A DNA stretch of 56,355 nucleotides from Alphaproteobacteria bacterium 65-37 (GCA_001897995.1 MKRV01000261.1:51113-107467), one strand, 5' to 3'. Positions 17,478 to 26,926 are shown, counted from the stretch's first letter. Notes: a model not told the origin generated them from the sequence alone. Numbers and translations are program-made.

Positions 17478-20400
17478 ATGATCCGCGTCGCGTCCGACAT
17501 CGGCGGCACCTTCACCGATCTCGCCCTGGAGCGCGACGGCTGCATCTTCAGCACCAAGGTCCCGACCACACCGACCGAGCCCGACAAGGCCGTGATCGAA
17601 GGCCTGCAGCACCTGCTCGCCGAGAGCGGCACGGCGGCGGCGGAGATCGGTCTCTTCATCCACGGCACGACACTCGCCACCAACGCGGTGATCGAGCGCA
17701 AGGGCGCCCGCACCGTGTTCGTGGGCACTGCCGGGCTTACCGATTCGCTCGAGATCGGTCTCGAGAACCGCTTCGATCAGTACAATCTCAACATCGAGAA
17801 GCCGCGTCCGCTGGTGCCGCGCCCGCTGCGCTTCGGATTGCAGGAACGCATCGCCGTCGATGGTTCGGTGGTCGAAGCCCTGGCCGACCGAGGCCTGGAG
17901 CAGCTGGAGGCCTTCGTCCGCGATCAGGCCGCGGAAAGCGTCGCGGTCTGCCTGCTCCATTCCTACCTCAACGATTCGCACGAGCGGCGGGTCGGTGAGC
18001 ATCTGCGGCGCGCCTTTCCTGGCCTCGCCGTATCGCTGTCGAGTGAGATCTCGCCCATCGCCGGCGAGTACGAGCGCGGCACGACAGTCTCAGCCAACGC
18101 CTACGTCCAGCCGCTGATGGCGCGCTACCTGGAGCGCCTGCAGGCCCGCATTGCGCAAATGGGCATCACGGCACCCATGCTGGTGATGATGTCGGAGGGC
18201 GGTCTCACCTCGGTCGAGACGGCCTGCCGCTTTCCGGTGCGCCTGATCGAAAGCGGACCGGCCGGCGGCGCCCTGCTGGCTGCCTCGATCGGCCGACGGC
18301 TCGGCATCGACCGGCTGTTCTCCTTCGACATGGGCGGCACGACCGCCAAGATCTGCCTGATCGACGACGGCGTCCCGGAATTCGAGACCTCGTTCGAGGT
18401 CGACCGCTCCTATCGCTTCGCCAAGGGAAGCGGCCTTCCGTTGAGAATTCCCGTCGTCGATCTGGTGGAGATCGGCGCCGGTGGCGGCTCGATCGCGCGC
18501 GTCGACAGCCTGGGCAGCGTTCGCATCGGTCCAGACAGCGTCGGCAGCGAGCCGGGGCCGGCTTGCTTCGGCAAGGGCGGCATCTTCCCGACCGTGACCG
18601 ATGCCGACCTGGTCATCGGCAAGATCGACCCGGCCCGGTTTGCCGGCGGGTCCCTCGTTCTCGACCGAAAGGCCGCGGCGGCAGCCATCGCCACCGGCAT
18701 TGGCACGCCGCTCGGCCTCGACGATGTTGCCGCGGCGGCGGCGATCGCCGAAATGGTCGACGAGAACATGGCCAATGCCGCTCATGTCCACGCCACTGAA
18801 AAAGGCAAGGACATCGCGGGCTACACCATGGTCGCCTTCGGCGGTGCTGCGCCCCTGCATGCCCTGCGGGTTGCCGAGAAGCTCGGCATCGAGCGGATCA
18901 TCATCCCGCCCAACGCCGGCGTCGGTTCGGCGATCGGCTTCCTGGTCTCTCCGGTCTCCTACACGACCCGGCGCACGCACTACATGCGCCTGGCCAACCT
19001 CGATCTCGCCACGGTGCGTCGCCTTCTCGAGGAGATGCATGCCGACGCCGAGCAGCAGGTCCGTTCCGCGGTTGCCCACGGCGAGCTCACCGAGGAGTGG
19101 AAGACCTTCATGCGCTATGTCGGCCAGGGCCACGACATCGCCATCCGCCTCGATGGCACGCCCGGGGAGATCGCCTCGCCCCGCCTCGCCGCTGAGCTCA
19201 TCGGCCGCTTCGAAGAAGAATATCGCCGCCAGTTTGGTCGCACGCTCGACGGCAATGCCATCGAGATCGTCGGCTGGGCCTACAAGCGCGCCATCATGCG
19301 CCGCGATGCCGAGACCATCTGGTCGACTGAGCCCCCGAGCGGCACACCGCAACCGGAACGTCGCCACGCTCTCTTCGATCCGGTAAGTGGCAGGACCGTG
19401 TCGGCGCTTGTGGTCGACCGGCAAGGCATGACCCAGTCGCCGCGGCCGGGGCCTGTCCTGATCGTGGAAGCACAGACCACGGTCGTGATCCCTGACGGGT
19501 TCGAGGCGTCGCGCGACGACAGCGGCTGCATCCTGGTGCAGCAGCGCCGCAAGCGCTCGACCCAGTCGTCAGGTCAAGGCGCGCTCGCCAACCAGATCAT
19601 GTGGAACCGCCTTCTGTCCGTGGTCGAGGAGCAGGCGCAGGCGCTGATTCGCACCTCGTTCAGCTCGGTGGCCCGCGAAGCCGGCGACCTTTCGGCCGGC
19701 GTCTTCACGCCCGACGGCCGGATGATTGCCCAGGCCGTCACCGGCACGCCGGGGCATGTCAATTCGATGGCGCAGTCGGTGTTCCATTTCCTCAAGGCCA
19801 TTCCACTGGAGCACTGGCACGAGGGCGATGTCGGCATCACCAATGACCCCTGGAGTGGCACTGGACACCTCAACGACTTCTGCGTGGTCACACCGGCCTT
19901 CCGCGATGGCCGCCTCATCGGCTTCTTCGCCTGCACCACCCACATCATGGATGTCGGCGGTCAGGGCGCCGGGTTCGAGGGCCGCGACATCTGGCACGAG
20001 GGGCTGCGCATCCCAATCGTGAAGCTGATCGAGCGCGGAACCCTCGACACCAAGCTGGTCTCGATCCTGTCGACCAACGTGCGGCTGCCGCAACAGGCGA
20101 TGGGCGATATCATGTCGCTGGTCGCGGCCAACCATACCGGCTGCGTGCGGCTCGACCGCATGTGCGAGGAGTTCGGCCTCGCCGACCTCGACGCACTCGC
20201 CGACTATATCTTCGAACGTTCCGCCGCCGGCATGAGGGCGGCGATCGAGGCGCTCCGGCCCGGCACCTGGCGCGCCGAGCTGCAGATGGACGGCGTCGAG
20301 CGGCCGATACGCCTGGTCGCCGACATGACCATCGGTGACGGAGCGATCCGCGTCGCCCTGTCGGGCGAGCTGGCCCCCTCTCTCAAAGGCATCAACGTCC

Positions 20401-21275
20401 CCTACTGCTACACCGACGCCTATGCGAGCTACGGCGTGCGCTGCCTGGTCGGACCGGAGATCCCCAACAACTTCGCCTCGCTGGCGGCGGTCCGCATCGA
20501 AGCGCCCGAGGGCTCGATCCTGAACGCGATCGATCCCGCCCCCGTCACCTCGCGGCACATGATCGGCCAGATGCTGCCCGACCTGATGCTCGGCTGCCTG
20601 AGTGCCGCCGATCCCGCGATCGCTCCGGCCGAGGGCAGCGGTTCCTTGTGGAACATCCGCCTGCTGCGCCAGGGCGTGACGAACGCCGCCAGTCATCCCC
20701 GCTTCATCTCGCTCTTCTTTCATGCCGGCGGCGTCGGCGCCCGGCCCGGCCTCGACGGGTTGTCGGCAACGGCCTATCCGAGCGGCGTGCGCTCCATCCC
20801 GGTGGAACTCGCCGAACGCAACGCGCCTGTCCTCTATGTGCGCAAGGAATTGCGCACCGACTCCGGCGGCGCCGGCCGCTGGCGTGGCGGGCTGGGACAA
20901 GTCATCGAACTGCGCGCCCGCGACGGCGGCGACATGACCCTGGCCGCCATCTTCGAGCGTGTCGATAACGCCGCACGCGGTCGCCATGGCGGCGTTGACG
21001 GGAGGCTGGGCAAGGTAAGCCTGAAGATGGCCGGCCCGCTGGCAGCCAAGGGCCTGCAGACCGTTCCTGCTGACGATACCCTGGTCGTCGAGAGCCCCGG
21101 CGGCGGCGGCCTCGGCGATCCTCTCGCGCGGCCACCCGAGACTGTCCGGGCCGACGTCCTGGCCGGCTATTGCAGCCTCGTCGAAGCCCGCACCGCCTAC
21201 GGCGTCGTCCTCAATGACGACCTCTCGCTCGACGACGCCGCGACGGGAATCCTGCGCCGTCGTCGTCAGCGGTAG
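17478..21275 (+). CDS. Fused hydantoinase/oxoprolinase (HyuA–HyuB)
   Basis: 1265 aa: two subunits that are separate in many bacteria are one polypeptide here. HyuA occupies about residues 1–690, with ATPase-fold motifs VASDIGGTFTDLAL at the N-terminus, FIHGTTLATNAVIERKGA, FDMGGTTAKICLID and GSEPGPACFGKGG. HyuB begins near residue 705 (NQIMWNRLLSVVEEQAQALI) and contains GDLSAGVFTPDGRM, NDPWSGTGHLNDFCVV and DVGGQGAGFEGRD. The family performs ATP-dependent opening of cyclic amides such as 5-oxoproline or N-methylhydantoin, or carboxylation of ketones. ATG 17478 follows the Bug stop; the frame is open further up only because it shadows the Bug gene. Confidence 0.92.
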   Translation: MIRVASDIGGTFTDLALERDGCIFSTKVPTTPTEPDKAVIEGLQHLLAESGTAAAEIGLFIHGTTLATNAVIERKGARTVFVGTAGLTDSLEIGLENRFDQYNLNIEKPRPLVPRPLRFGLQERIAVDGSVVEALADRGLEQLEAFVRDQAAESVAVCLLHSYLNDSHERRVGEHLRRAFPGLAVSLSSEISPIAGEYERGTTVSANAYVQPLMARYLERLQARIAQMGITAPMLVMMSEGGLTSVETACRFPVRLIESGPAGGALLAASIGRRLGIDRLFSFDMGGTTAKICLIDDGVPEFETSFEVDRSYRFAKGSGLPLRIPVVDLVEIGAGGGSIARVDSLGSVRIGPDSVGSEPGPACFGKGGIFPTVTDADLVIGKIDPARFAGGSLVLDRKAAAAAIATGIGTPLGLDDVAAAAAIAEMVDENMANAAHVHATEKGKDIAGYTMVAFGGAAPLHALRVAEKLGIERIIIPPNAGVGSAIGFLVSPVSYTTRRTHYMRLANLDLATVRRLLEEMHADAEQQVRSAVAHGELTEEWKTFMRYVGQGHDIAIRLDGTPGEIASPRLAAELIGRFEEEYRRQFGRTLDGNAIEIVGWAYKRAIMRRDAETIWSTEPPSGTPQPERRHALFDPVSGRTVSALVVDRQGMTQSPRPGPVLIVEAQTTVVIPDGFEASRDDSGCILVQQRRKRSTQSSGQGALANQIMWNRLLSVVEEQAQALIRTSFSSVAREAGDLSAGVFTPDGRMIAQAVTGTPGHVNSMAQSVFHFLKAIPLEHWHEGDVGITNDPWSGTGHLNDFCVVTPAFRDGRLIGFFACTTHIMDVGGQGAGFEGRDIWHEGLRIPIVKLIERGTLDTKLVSILSTNVRLPQQAMGDIMSLVAANHTGCVRLDRMCEEFGLADLDALADYIFERSAAGMRAAIEALRPGTWRAELQMDGVERPIRLVADMTIGDGAIRVALSGELAPSLKGINVPYCYTDAYASYGVRCLVGPEIPNNFASLAAVRIEAPEGSILNAIDPAPVTSRHMIGQMLPDLMLGCLSAADPAIAPAEGSGSLWNIRLLRQGVTNAASHPRFISLFFHAGGVGARPGLDGLSATAYPSGVRSIPVELAERNAPVLYVRKELRTDSGGAGRWRGGLGQVIELRARDGGDMTLAAIFERVDNAARGRHGGVDGRLGKVSLKMAGPLAAKGLQTVPADDTLVVESPGGGGLGDPLARPPETVRADVLAGYCSLVEARTAYGVVLNDDLSLDDAATGILRRRRQR

Positions 21276-22039
21276 AAGGCGCTGGGCGGCATGCCGAAAT
21301 GCTTGCGGAACATCGCGGTGAAGGCGCTCTGGCTGGCGTAGCCGCTGTCGATCGCGACATCGATGATCCGCTCACCGCGGGCGAGGCGTTCGAGCGCGAA
21401 GAGTAGCCTCGCCTGCTGGCGCCATTGCCCGAAGGTCATGCCGGTTTCCTTCGCGAACAGCCGATGGATCGTCTTGGCCGTCACGCCGAGCCGGTCCGCC
21501 CATTGCTCGGCCGTCGTGTCGTCGTCCGGCCTGGCGCTCAGTTGCGTGCAAACCATTTGCAGGCGGGAGTCGCGCGGCATCGGAAGATGCAGAGGCAGTA
21601 CCGCCAGTTCCCGTAGTTCGTCGAGCAGTAGAAGCAGCAGGCGTTCGTCGCGGCCACCCGACGCATAGTCGGTCGGGATGTCGACGGCCGCGACGATCAA
21701 CTCGCGCAGCAGCGGTGAGACGGCAAGAACGCAACTCTCGCGCGGCAGATGCGGCGCGGCGTCGGGGTCGACAAAGACCGTGCGGATCCTCACCTCGCCA
21801 CACATATGCGCCTCGTGCTCCAGGCCGGCGGCCAGCCAGACCGCGCGATTGGGCGGCACCACCCACGACCCTGCGCCGGAACGGACGATCATCACGCCTT
21901 CGATGGCATGCAGAAGCTGGTTGCGGGGATGGGCATGCCATCCCGTCGAGCTGCCGCTCGGGTAGTCGACCTCCATTGCCGCCACGGGCCGCGACGTTGC
22001 CTGGTAGCCGAGATGCCGGGTCGTCAGTTCTTCGAGCAT
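21266..22039 (-). CDS. AraC-family regulator with cupin N-terminal domain
   Basis: 257 aa. The N-terminal cupin (STGWHAHPRNQLLHAIEGVM) is followed by a two-HTH AraC domain over about residues 160–257 (AEQWADRLGVTAKTIHRLFAKETG and VAIDSGYASQSAFTAMFRKHFG). The layout resembles NimR-type regulators, which often stand divergent to the exporter they control, as here with the DMT transporter. The end of the gene overlaps the end of the convergent hydantoinase gene by ten bases. Confidence 0.9.
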   Translation of the reverse strand: MLEELTTRHLGYQATSRPVAAMEVDYPSGSSTGWHAHPRNQLLHAIEGVMIVRSGAGSWVVPPNRAVWLAAGLEHEAHMCGEVRIRTVFVDPDAAPHLPRESCVLAVSPLLRELIVAAVDIPTDYASGGRDERLLLLLLDELRELAVLPLHLPMPRDSRLQMVCTQLSARPDDDTTAEQWADRLGVTAKTIHRLFAKETGMTFGQWRQQARLLFALERLARGERIIDVAIDSGYASQSAFTAMFRKHFGMPPSAFYR

Positions 22040-22046
22040 GTCCTAA

Positions 22047-22075
22047 TCACGCTATATATGGTCACTTTAGCGTGA
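22047..22075. promoter_or_regulatory. Inverted repeat between divergent AraC and DMT transporter genes
   Basis: TCACGCTA and TAGCGTGA form a perfect 8-base inverted repeat with a 13-base AT-rich spacer (TATATGGTCACTT). It starts eight bases upstream of the AraC ATG. It is the obvious candidate operator for that regulator; the spacer also contains a TATAT that could be a −10 element. Confidence 0.55.
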
Positions 22076-22131
22076 GACAGACATACATGCCATCTCCTAT
22101 TCCCGACGGCTCATTGCTCTCGGGAGGCCTC

Positions 22132-23052
22132 ATGCAGAGACGCCACGCGCTCCTTCTCTACCCCTTCTTCGCCATTGTCCTGTGGGCGGGAAACGTCATC
22201 GCTTCCCGGCTTTCGGCCCATACGATTGGCCCCCAGGCGATCACCTTCTATCGCCTGCTTCTGGCCGTCGCCTTGATGAGCCTGTTCGTGGGTCTCCCCG
22301 CCTGGCGCAACCGTTCGGTTCTCTGGCCGCTGCTCGGCCCTTTCGCGATCCTGGGCTTTCTCGCCATGTGCCTGTTCCAGTGCCTGTCCTATCTGGCCGC
22401 CGAAACAACGACAGCGACCAACATGGCAGTGTTCACGGCGCTCACGCCGTTGCTCACCGTTGCGCTCAGCGCGCTACTGCTGGGCGAAGCGCCGACCTTC
22501 GGAATGGTCGGCGGCGGCGTCCTGTCTCTGGGCGGCCTGGTCTATCTCGTCAGCAGCGGCCATCCGCCAGCTCTGCTGCAGAGTGGCGTGCATCCCGGCG
22601 ACTTGCTGATGCTCGTGGCTGCGCTCGTCTACGCGCTCTACGGCGTGCTGCTGAAGCGCTGGAACCTGCCGGTCGGAGGCTGGCAGTCGACCTACATGCA
22701 GGCGCTTTGCGCGCTCGCAATCATGTTTCCCGCCTTCCTCGCAACGCCTGCACCGCTGCGCCAGCTCAACAGCGAAACCGTGGCCCTGATCGCCTATGCC
22801 GGCGGTCTCGCCTCGGTGGTCCTGCCCTTCCTCTGGATCCGCGGCGTGCAGCATCTCGGCCCCAACCGCTGCGCCGTGTTCATGAACCTGCTGCCGGTCC
22901 TCACGGCCGCGGCCGCGATCGTCATGCTGGGCGAACCAGTGCGGCCCTTCCACGTGATCGGCGGCGGCCTGGTGCTCGCGGGCGTCGCCCTCGCTCAGAC
23001 ATTCAAGCGGCCGATCCTTCGCCGCAAGGCAGCCGCCACGACAGCTACGTGA
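22132..23052 (+). CDS. DMT-superfamily (EamA) transporter
   Basis: 306 aa, about ten membrane helices arranged as two EamA repeats. Characteristic segments are AIVLWAGNVIASRL in helix 1, the first repeat's end at TATNMAVFTALTPLLTVALS, and the second repeat's GPNRCAVFMNLLPVLTAAAA. ATG 22132 follows GGGAGG by four bases and gives normal length; an ATG at 22087 would add 15 polar residues. Probable exporter of a small metabolite controlled by the divergent AraC protein. The last eight bases overlap the convergent SDR gene. Confidence 0.88.
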   Translation: MQRRHALLLYPFFAIVLWAGNVIASRLSAHTIGPQAITFYRLLLAVALMSLFVGLPAWRNRSVLWPLLGPFAILGFLAMCLFQCLSYLAAETTTATNMAVFTALTPLLTVALSALLLGEAPTFGMVGGGVLSLGGLVYLVSSGHPPALLQSGVHPGDLLMLVAALVYALYGVLLKRWNLPVGGWQSTYMQALCALAIMFPAFLATPAPLRQLNSETVALIAYAGGLASVVLPFLWIRGVQHLGPNRCAVFMNLLPVLTAAAAIVMLGEPVRPFHVIGGGLVLAGVALAQTFKRPILRRKAAATTAT

Positions 23053-23782
23053 GGTTCAGGCCGCCATCGGCGATCACGATCTCGCCGGTGAGATAGTCGC
23101 TGGCGCAGAGCATGGCGACAACGTCGGCGATATCCTCGGGCTTCGCCGGGCGCTTCATCGGCGACTTGGTGTTCCAGAGCTCGTAGGCCGCCTCCCAGCT
23201 CGTGCTCATGGGGGTGTCGACCAGGCCCGGCGCCACGCAGTTCACGCGGATCGCCGGCCCCAAGGTGAGCGCCAGCAGCCGGGTCGCGTGATGCAGTGCG
23301 GCCTTGGCGGCGGCATAGGGGATCGATGAGCCCTTGGGCCGCACGGCGGCGTGCGTGCCGATATTCACGATTGAGGCCGGACGGCCTTCCGCTGCCGACT
23401 GACGCAAGGCGGCTTCGGCTTCGGCGATCAGCATCCACGGCGCAATCACGTTCACGTCGAACATGCTGCGCCACACCTCCGGCGTTGCCGCCTTGAGGTC
23501 GGCATGCGGGAAGCGCGCGACGATGCCGGCATTGTTCACCAGCACATCGAGGCGGCCATGATGGGCCACGACCTCGCGCACCAGCCGACCGGCCTGCTCG
23601 ACCTCGGCGAGGTCGACCTGGTGGTAGCTGGCGCCGGGCAGCTCCGCTGCCATCGCTTGCCCAAGTTCGGGCTGGCGACGGCCGTGCAGCGCTACCTTGT
23701 AGCCGTCGCGTGACAGGCGGCGCGCGATGGCTTCACCGATGCCCGAGGTCGAACCGGTGACGAGTGCGACACGATCAGACAT
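23045..23782 (-). CDS. Short-chain dehydrogenase/reductase
   Basis: 245-aa NAD(P)-dependent oxidoreductase of the classical SDR family. It has the TGSTSGIG cofactor motif (residues 10–17), NNAG (83–86) and the catalytic Tyr156/Lys160 in PYAAAK. The usual catalytic serine is replaced by Thr143 (IVNIGTHAA), which is a tolerated but uncommon change. The first eight bases overlap the end of the upstream α/β-hydrolase gene, so the two are translationally coupled. Substrate unknown. Confidence 0.88.
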   Translation of the reverse strand: MSDRVALVTGSTSGIGEAIARRLSRDGYKVALHGRRQPELGQAMAAELPGASYHQVDLAEVEQAGRLVREVVAHHGRLDVLVNNAGIVARFPHADLKAATPEVWRSMFDVNVIAPWMLIAEAEAALRQSAAEGRPASIVNIGTHAAVRPKGSSIPYAAAKAALHHATRLLALTLGPAIRVNCVAPGLVDTPMSTSWEAAYELWNTKSPMKRPAKPEDIADVVAMLCASDYLTGEIVIADGGLNLT

Positions 23783-24563
23783 GCGCCTTCAGGGCCTCCA
23801 AGGTCTCGTCCGGGCGCTCGACCATCATGAAGTGGCCCGAGTTCGCAACGACCACCGTCTTCGCTCCGGGGAGGGCGGCGGCCAGCGCCTTGCCCTTGCC
23901 GGCCGGTGTCATGAGGTCGCCGTCGCCGAGAACCAGCACCGTCGGGCATGTCACGGCGGCGGCCCGTTGCGGCGCGTCCTTGTAGGCGTTGCAGGCCGCC
24001 AGATCGCTATGGATCACGTCGGGCCGGTTGCCGGCCAGCACAGCAAGCGACTCGCGACGCAACCAGAGACCGGGCGAAACCATGCCGCCCTTGTGCAGCG
24101 CGTTGCCGATGCCCCAGAAGGTCATCAGCTCCTGCACCTTCAACGTGTTGGCCTTGGCCGACTCCAGCATCTCGGGATGCACGGGCATGTCGACCGCGAC
24201 GCCACACAAAGCGAGCGCCCTCACCTTGTCTGGGTGCCGCGCGGCACAGTCGAGCGCCACCAGGGCGCCCATGGAGTGGCCGACCAGCGCCGCCTGCTCG
24301 AGGCCAGCGGTCTCGATCAGGCGCGCCGTCCAGTCGGCCATGGCGGCGATGCTGTCGAGCGCCGGCCCCTCCGAGCGGCCGTGCGCCGGAAAATCGACCG
24401 CCAAAACGCTGCGACCGTGATGGGCGAACCAGCGGGTCTGCAGGCGCCAGGCGGTGCGGTCGAAGCCCGCGCCGTGGAGAAAGACGACCGCAGGTTTGGC
24501 CGGGTCGAATTCGGTGCCGCCGGTCGTCGCGAAGACGGTCCGGCCGTCGACGATGAGGTTCAT
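23775..24563 (-). CDS. α/β-hydrolase
   Basis: 262 aa with an intact catalytic triad: nucleophile Ser97 in VGHSMGA, acid Asp216 in LGDGDLMTP and base His244 in NSGHFMMVE. The oxyanion region is VVFLHGAGFDRTAW. It most resembles small esterase or ring-cleavage-type hydrolases; the substrate cannot be told. It lies three bases after the O-acetylhomoserine sulfhydrylase stop and overlaps the SDR gene. Confidence 0.88.
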   Translation of the reverse strand: MNLIVDGRTVFATTGGTEFDPAKPAVVFLHGAGFDRTAWRLQTRWFAHHGRSVLAVDFPAHGRSEGPALDSIAAMADWTARLIETAGLEQAALVGHSMGALVALDCAARHPDKVRALALCGVAVDMPVHPEMLESAKANTLKVQELMTFWGIGNALHKGGMVSPGLWLRRESLAVLAGNRPDVIHSDLAACNAYKDAPQRAAAVTCPTVLVLGDGDLMTPAGKGKALAAALPGAKTVVVANSGHFMMVERPDETLEALKAHV

Positions 24564-24566
24564 CGG

Positions 24567-25862
24567 TCAGCCTTTCTGCGAGGCGCGCAGCGCCGGCCCG
24601 AGATCGTCGATCAGGTCGTCTGGATCCTCGAGCCCGACCGACAGCCTGATCATGCCCTCGCCGATACCGGCCTGCTGCAAGGCGGCGGCGTCGAGCTGGG
24701 CGTGCGTGGTCGAGGCGGGATGGATGACCAGCGACTTGGCATCGCCGACATTGGCGAGATGCGAGAAGAGCTTCAGCCTTTCGATGAAACGGCGACCGGC
24801 CTCACGGCCTCCCTTGATGTCGAAACTGAAGATCGAGCCGGTGCCCTTGGGCAGCAGCCGCTGCGCCAGCGCATGATCGGGATGGTCTTGCATGTCCGGC
24901 GAGGCGATGCGCTCGACCGCCGGATTGGCCTTGAGGAAGGCCATGACCTTGCGTGCATTCTCGACATGGCGGGCGACGCGCAGCGGCAGGGTCTCCAGCC
25001 CTTGAAGCAGGTAGAAGGCGGTTTGCGGCGCCATGCAGCAGCCAAAGTCGCGCACGCCTTCGGTGCGGGCGCGCATGATGAAGGCGTGCGGGCCGAACTC
25101 CTCGGCATAGTCGATGCCGTGATAGCCGGCATAGGGTTCGGTGAGAGTCGGGAATTTACCCGAGCCTTCCCAATCGAAGCGGCCCGAATCGACGATGACG
25201 CCGCCGATCGCCACGCCGTGACCGCCGATGAACTTGGTCGCCGAATGAAAGACGATGTCGGCGCCGAGCGTCAGCGGCCTGCAGAGCACCGGGGAAGCAA
25301 AGGTATTGTCGATCATCAGCGGAATCTTCGCGTCATGGGCGATCGCCGCGATGGCCGGAATATCCAGGACTTCGCCGCCGGGATTGCCGATCGTTTCACC
25401 CAGCACCAGTCGCGTGTTGGGCCGGATGGCCTTGCGGAAGCCGTCATGGTCGCCAGGATGCACGAAGGTCGAATCGATGCCGAAGCGCGGCAGGGTCAGC
25501 GCCAGCATGTTGCGGGTGCCGCCATAGAGAGAGGTCGACGCGACGATGTGGCTGCCGGCACCCATCAGGGTGGCGATGGCAATATGCAGCGCCGCCTGCC
25601 CGCTCGACACGCCGAGCGCACCGGCCCCCTCTTCGAGGGCCGCGACCCGTTCTTCGAAAACCGCGACCGTCGGATTGGAGATGCGGCTGTAGATGTGGCC
25701 GCCGACCTCGAGGTTGAACAGGCTTGCCGCGTGATCGACATCGCGAAAGACGTAGGACGTCGTCTGATAGATCGGCACCGCCCGTGCGCCCGTCACCGGG
25801 TCGGGATGTTGCCCGGCATGGAGGGCAAGCGTGTCGGGCCTTAGGAACTTCGCATCGACCAC
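24567..25862 (-). CDS. O-acetylhomoserine sulfhydrylase / aminocarboxypropyltransferase
   Basis: PLP enzyme of the Cys/Met-metabolism family, 431 aa. It replaces the acetyl group of O-acetylhomoserine with sulfide or methanethiol, giving homocysteine or methionine. The start segment TLALHAGQHPDPVTGARAVP, the substrate loop YSRISNPTVAVFE and the PLP lysine K210 in VFHSATKFIGGHG are all present, and the length suits the sulfhydrylase rather than the shorter cystathionine lyases. GTG 25862 is chosen because GGGGAG stands five bases upstream; the frame is open to 26579 only as a shadow of the upstream dehydrogenase. Confidence 0.92.
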   Translation of the reverse strand: MVDAKFLRPDTLALHAGQHPDPVTGARAVPIYQTTSYVFRDVDHAASLFNLEVGGHIYSRISNPTVAVFEERVAALEEGAGALGVSSGQAALHIAIATLMGAGSHIVASTSLYGGTRNMLALTLPRFGIDSTFVHPGDHDGFRKAIRPNTRLVLGETIGNPGGEVLDIPAIAAIAHDAKIPLMIDNTFASPVLCRPLTLGADIVFHSATKFIGGHGVAIGGVIVDSGRFDWEGSGKFPTLTEPYAGYHGIDYAEEFGPHAFIMRARTEGVRDFGCCMAPQTAFYLLQGLETLPLRVARHVENARKVMAFLKANPAVERIASPDMQDHPDHALAQRLLPKGTGSIFSFDIKGGREAGRRFIERLKLFSHLANVGDAKSLVIHPASTTHAQLDAAALQQAGIGEGMIRLSVGLEDPDDLIDDLGPALRASQKG

Positions 25863-25879
25863 GGTATCTCCCCTGTCCT

Positions 25880-26665
25880 TTACTGTGCCGTCCAGCCGCC
25901 GTCGGAAACGAGCTGGGTGCCCTGCATGTTCGACGCGGCGTCGGAGGCCAGGAACACGGCCAGGGCGGCGATCTGTTCGGGCTTGGTGAACTGCAGCTGC
26001 GGCTGCTTCTCGGACAGCAGCTCCTTGCTGGCTTGCTCGACCGAGATGCCCTGCGCCTTGGCACGGGCATCGATCTGGGCCTGCACCAGCGGCGTCAACA
26101 CCCAGCCCGGGCAGATCGCATTGCAGGTGACGCCGGTATCGGCGCATTCCAGGCCGACAACCTTGGTCAGGCCGATAATGCCGTGCTTGGCCGCGACGTA
26201 GGCGCTCTTCTGCGCCGAGGCGACAAGGCCGTGTGTGCTGGCGACGTTGATGATTCGGCCCCAGCGCTTCTGCTTCATCAGCGGCAGGGCAGCGTGGATC
26301 GTGTGGAACGACGAACTGAGATTGACGGCGATGATGGCGTTCCACTTTTCCGTCGGGAACGCCTCGACCGGCGCGACGTGCTGGATGCCGGCATTGTTCA
26401 CCAGGATGTCGACGCCGCCCAGGCGACTTGCCGTGTCCGCGACGAGAGTTTCGATCTCGGCAGGCTTGCTCATGTCGGCACCGTTGTAAGCCGCCTTCAC
26501 TCCATGGGTGGCGGCGATCTCGTCGGTGAGCCGGGCGATTGCCGCCGCGTCGCCGAAGCCGTTCAGCATGACGCTGCAACCTTCGGCGGCAAAAGCGCGG
26601 GCAATGGCGAGGCCTATGCCGCTGGTTGATCCGGTAACCAGCGCGACTTTAGCTTTCAACGACAT
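25880..26665 (-). CDS. bdhA: D-3-hydroxybutyrate dehydrogenase
   Basis: 261-aa SDR that interconverts 3-hydroxybutyrate and acetoacetate with NAD, as used in polyhydroxybutyrate turnover. It has cofactor motif TGSTSGIG (11–18), NNAG (90–93) and catalytic Ser143, Tyr156 and Lys160. The segments NAGIQHVAPVEAFP, INVASTHGLVASAQKSAY and CNAICPGWVLTPLV are characteristic of 3-hydroxybutyrate dehydrogenases and separate it from general SDRs. It lies 17 bases upstream of the sulfhydrylase gene. Confidence 0.92.
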   Translation of the reverse strand: MSLKAKVALVTGSTSGIGLAIARAFAAEGCSVMLNGFGDAAAIARLTDEIAATHGVKAAYNGADMSKPAEIETLVADTASRLGGVDILVNNAGIQHVAPVEAFPTEKWNAIIAVNLSSSFHTIHAALPLMKQKRWGRIINVASTHGLVASAQKSAYVAAKHGIIGLTKVVGLECADTGVTCNAICPGWVLTPLVQAQIDARAKAQGISVEQASKELLSEKQPQLQFTKPEQIAALAVFLASDAASNMQGTQLVSDGGWTAQ

Positions 26666-26671
26666 GAGCTC

Positions 26672-26860
26672 TCACTTCTTGAAGAAGGCGGCCGCCGCTG
26701 CGGCGTGGCTTTGCTTGGATTTTATCTTTTCCTCGACGCGCGCGATTTCGGCCTTGAGGACCGCGACATAGTCTTTCAGGTCCTCGATGTTCAGGGCATC
26801 GAGATTCCTGGGTTGCGGCTTCTTCTGCCGAGGGTCGAGATCGTCGAGGTCGAAGGCCAT
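26672..26860 (-). CDS. DUF1192 small protein
   Basis: 62 aa. It matches the DUF1192 family: an acidic start (MAFDLDDLDPRQKK) then LDALNIEDLKDYVAVLKAEI and a short coiled-coil tail with FFKK. The family is small, alphaproteobacterial and of unknown function. It ends six bases before the 3-hydroxybutyrate dehydrogenase start and is probably the first gene of that operon. Confidence 0.88.
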   Translation of the reverse strand: MAFDLDDLDPRQKKPQPRNLDALNIEDLKDYVAVLKAEIARVEEKIKSKQSHAAAAAAFFKK

Positions 26861-26926
26861 AGCGCGGCTCCACGGAAGCGGCTAAGGGAGGACTAGCACT
26901 GCTCCCCTCGCTTCGAAAGGCCGACC

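Noticed and set aside
19569..20987. 472-codon minus-strand frame inside the hydantoinase gene
   Set aside because: Shadow of the HyuB region.
23727..25844. 705-codon plus-strand open frame opposite the SDR, hydrolase and sulfhydrylase genes
   Set aside because: Shadow of three overlapping real genes on the other strand; composition is arginine-, histidine- and aspartate-rich and spans their junctions.
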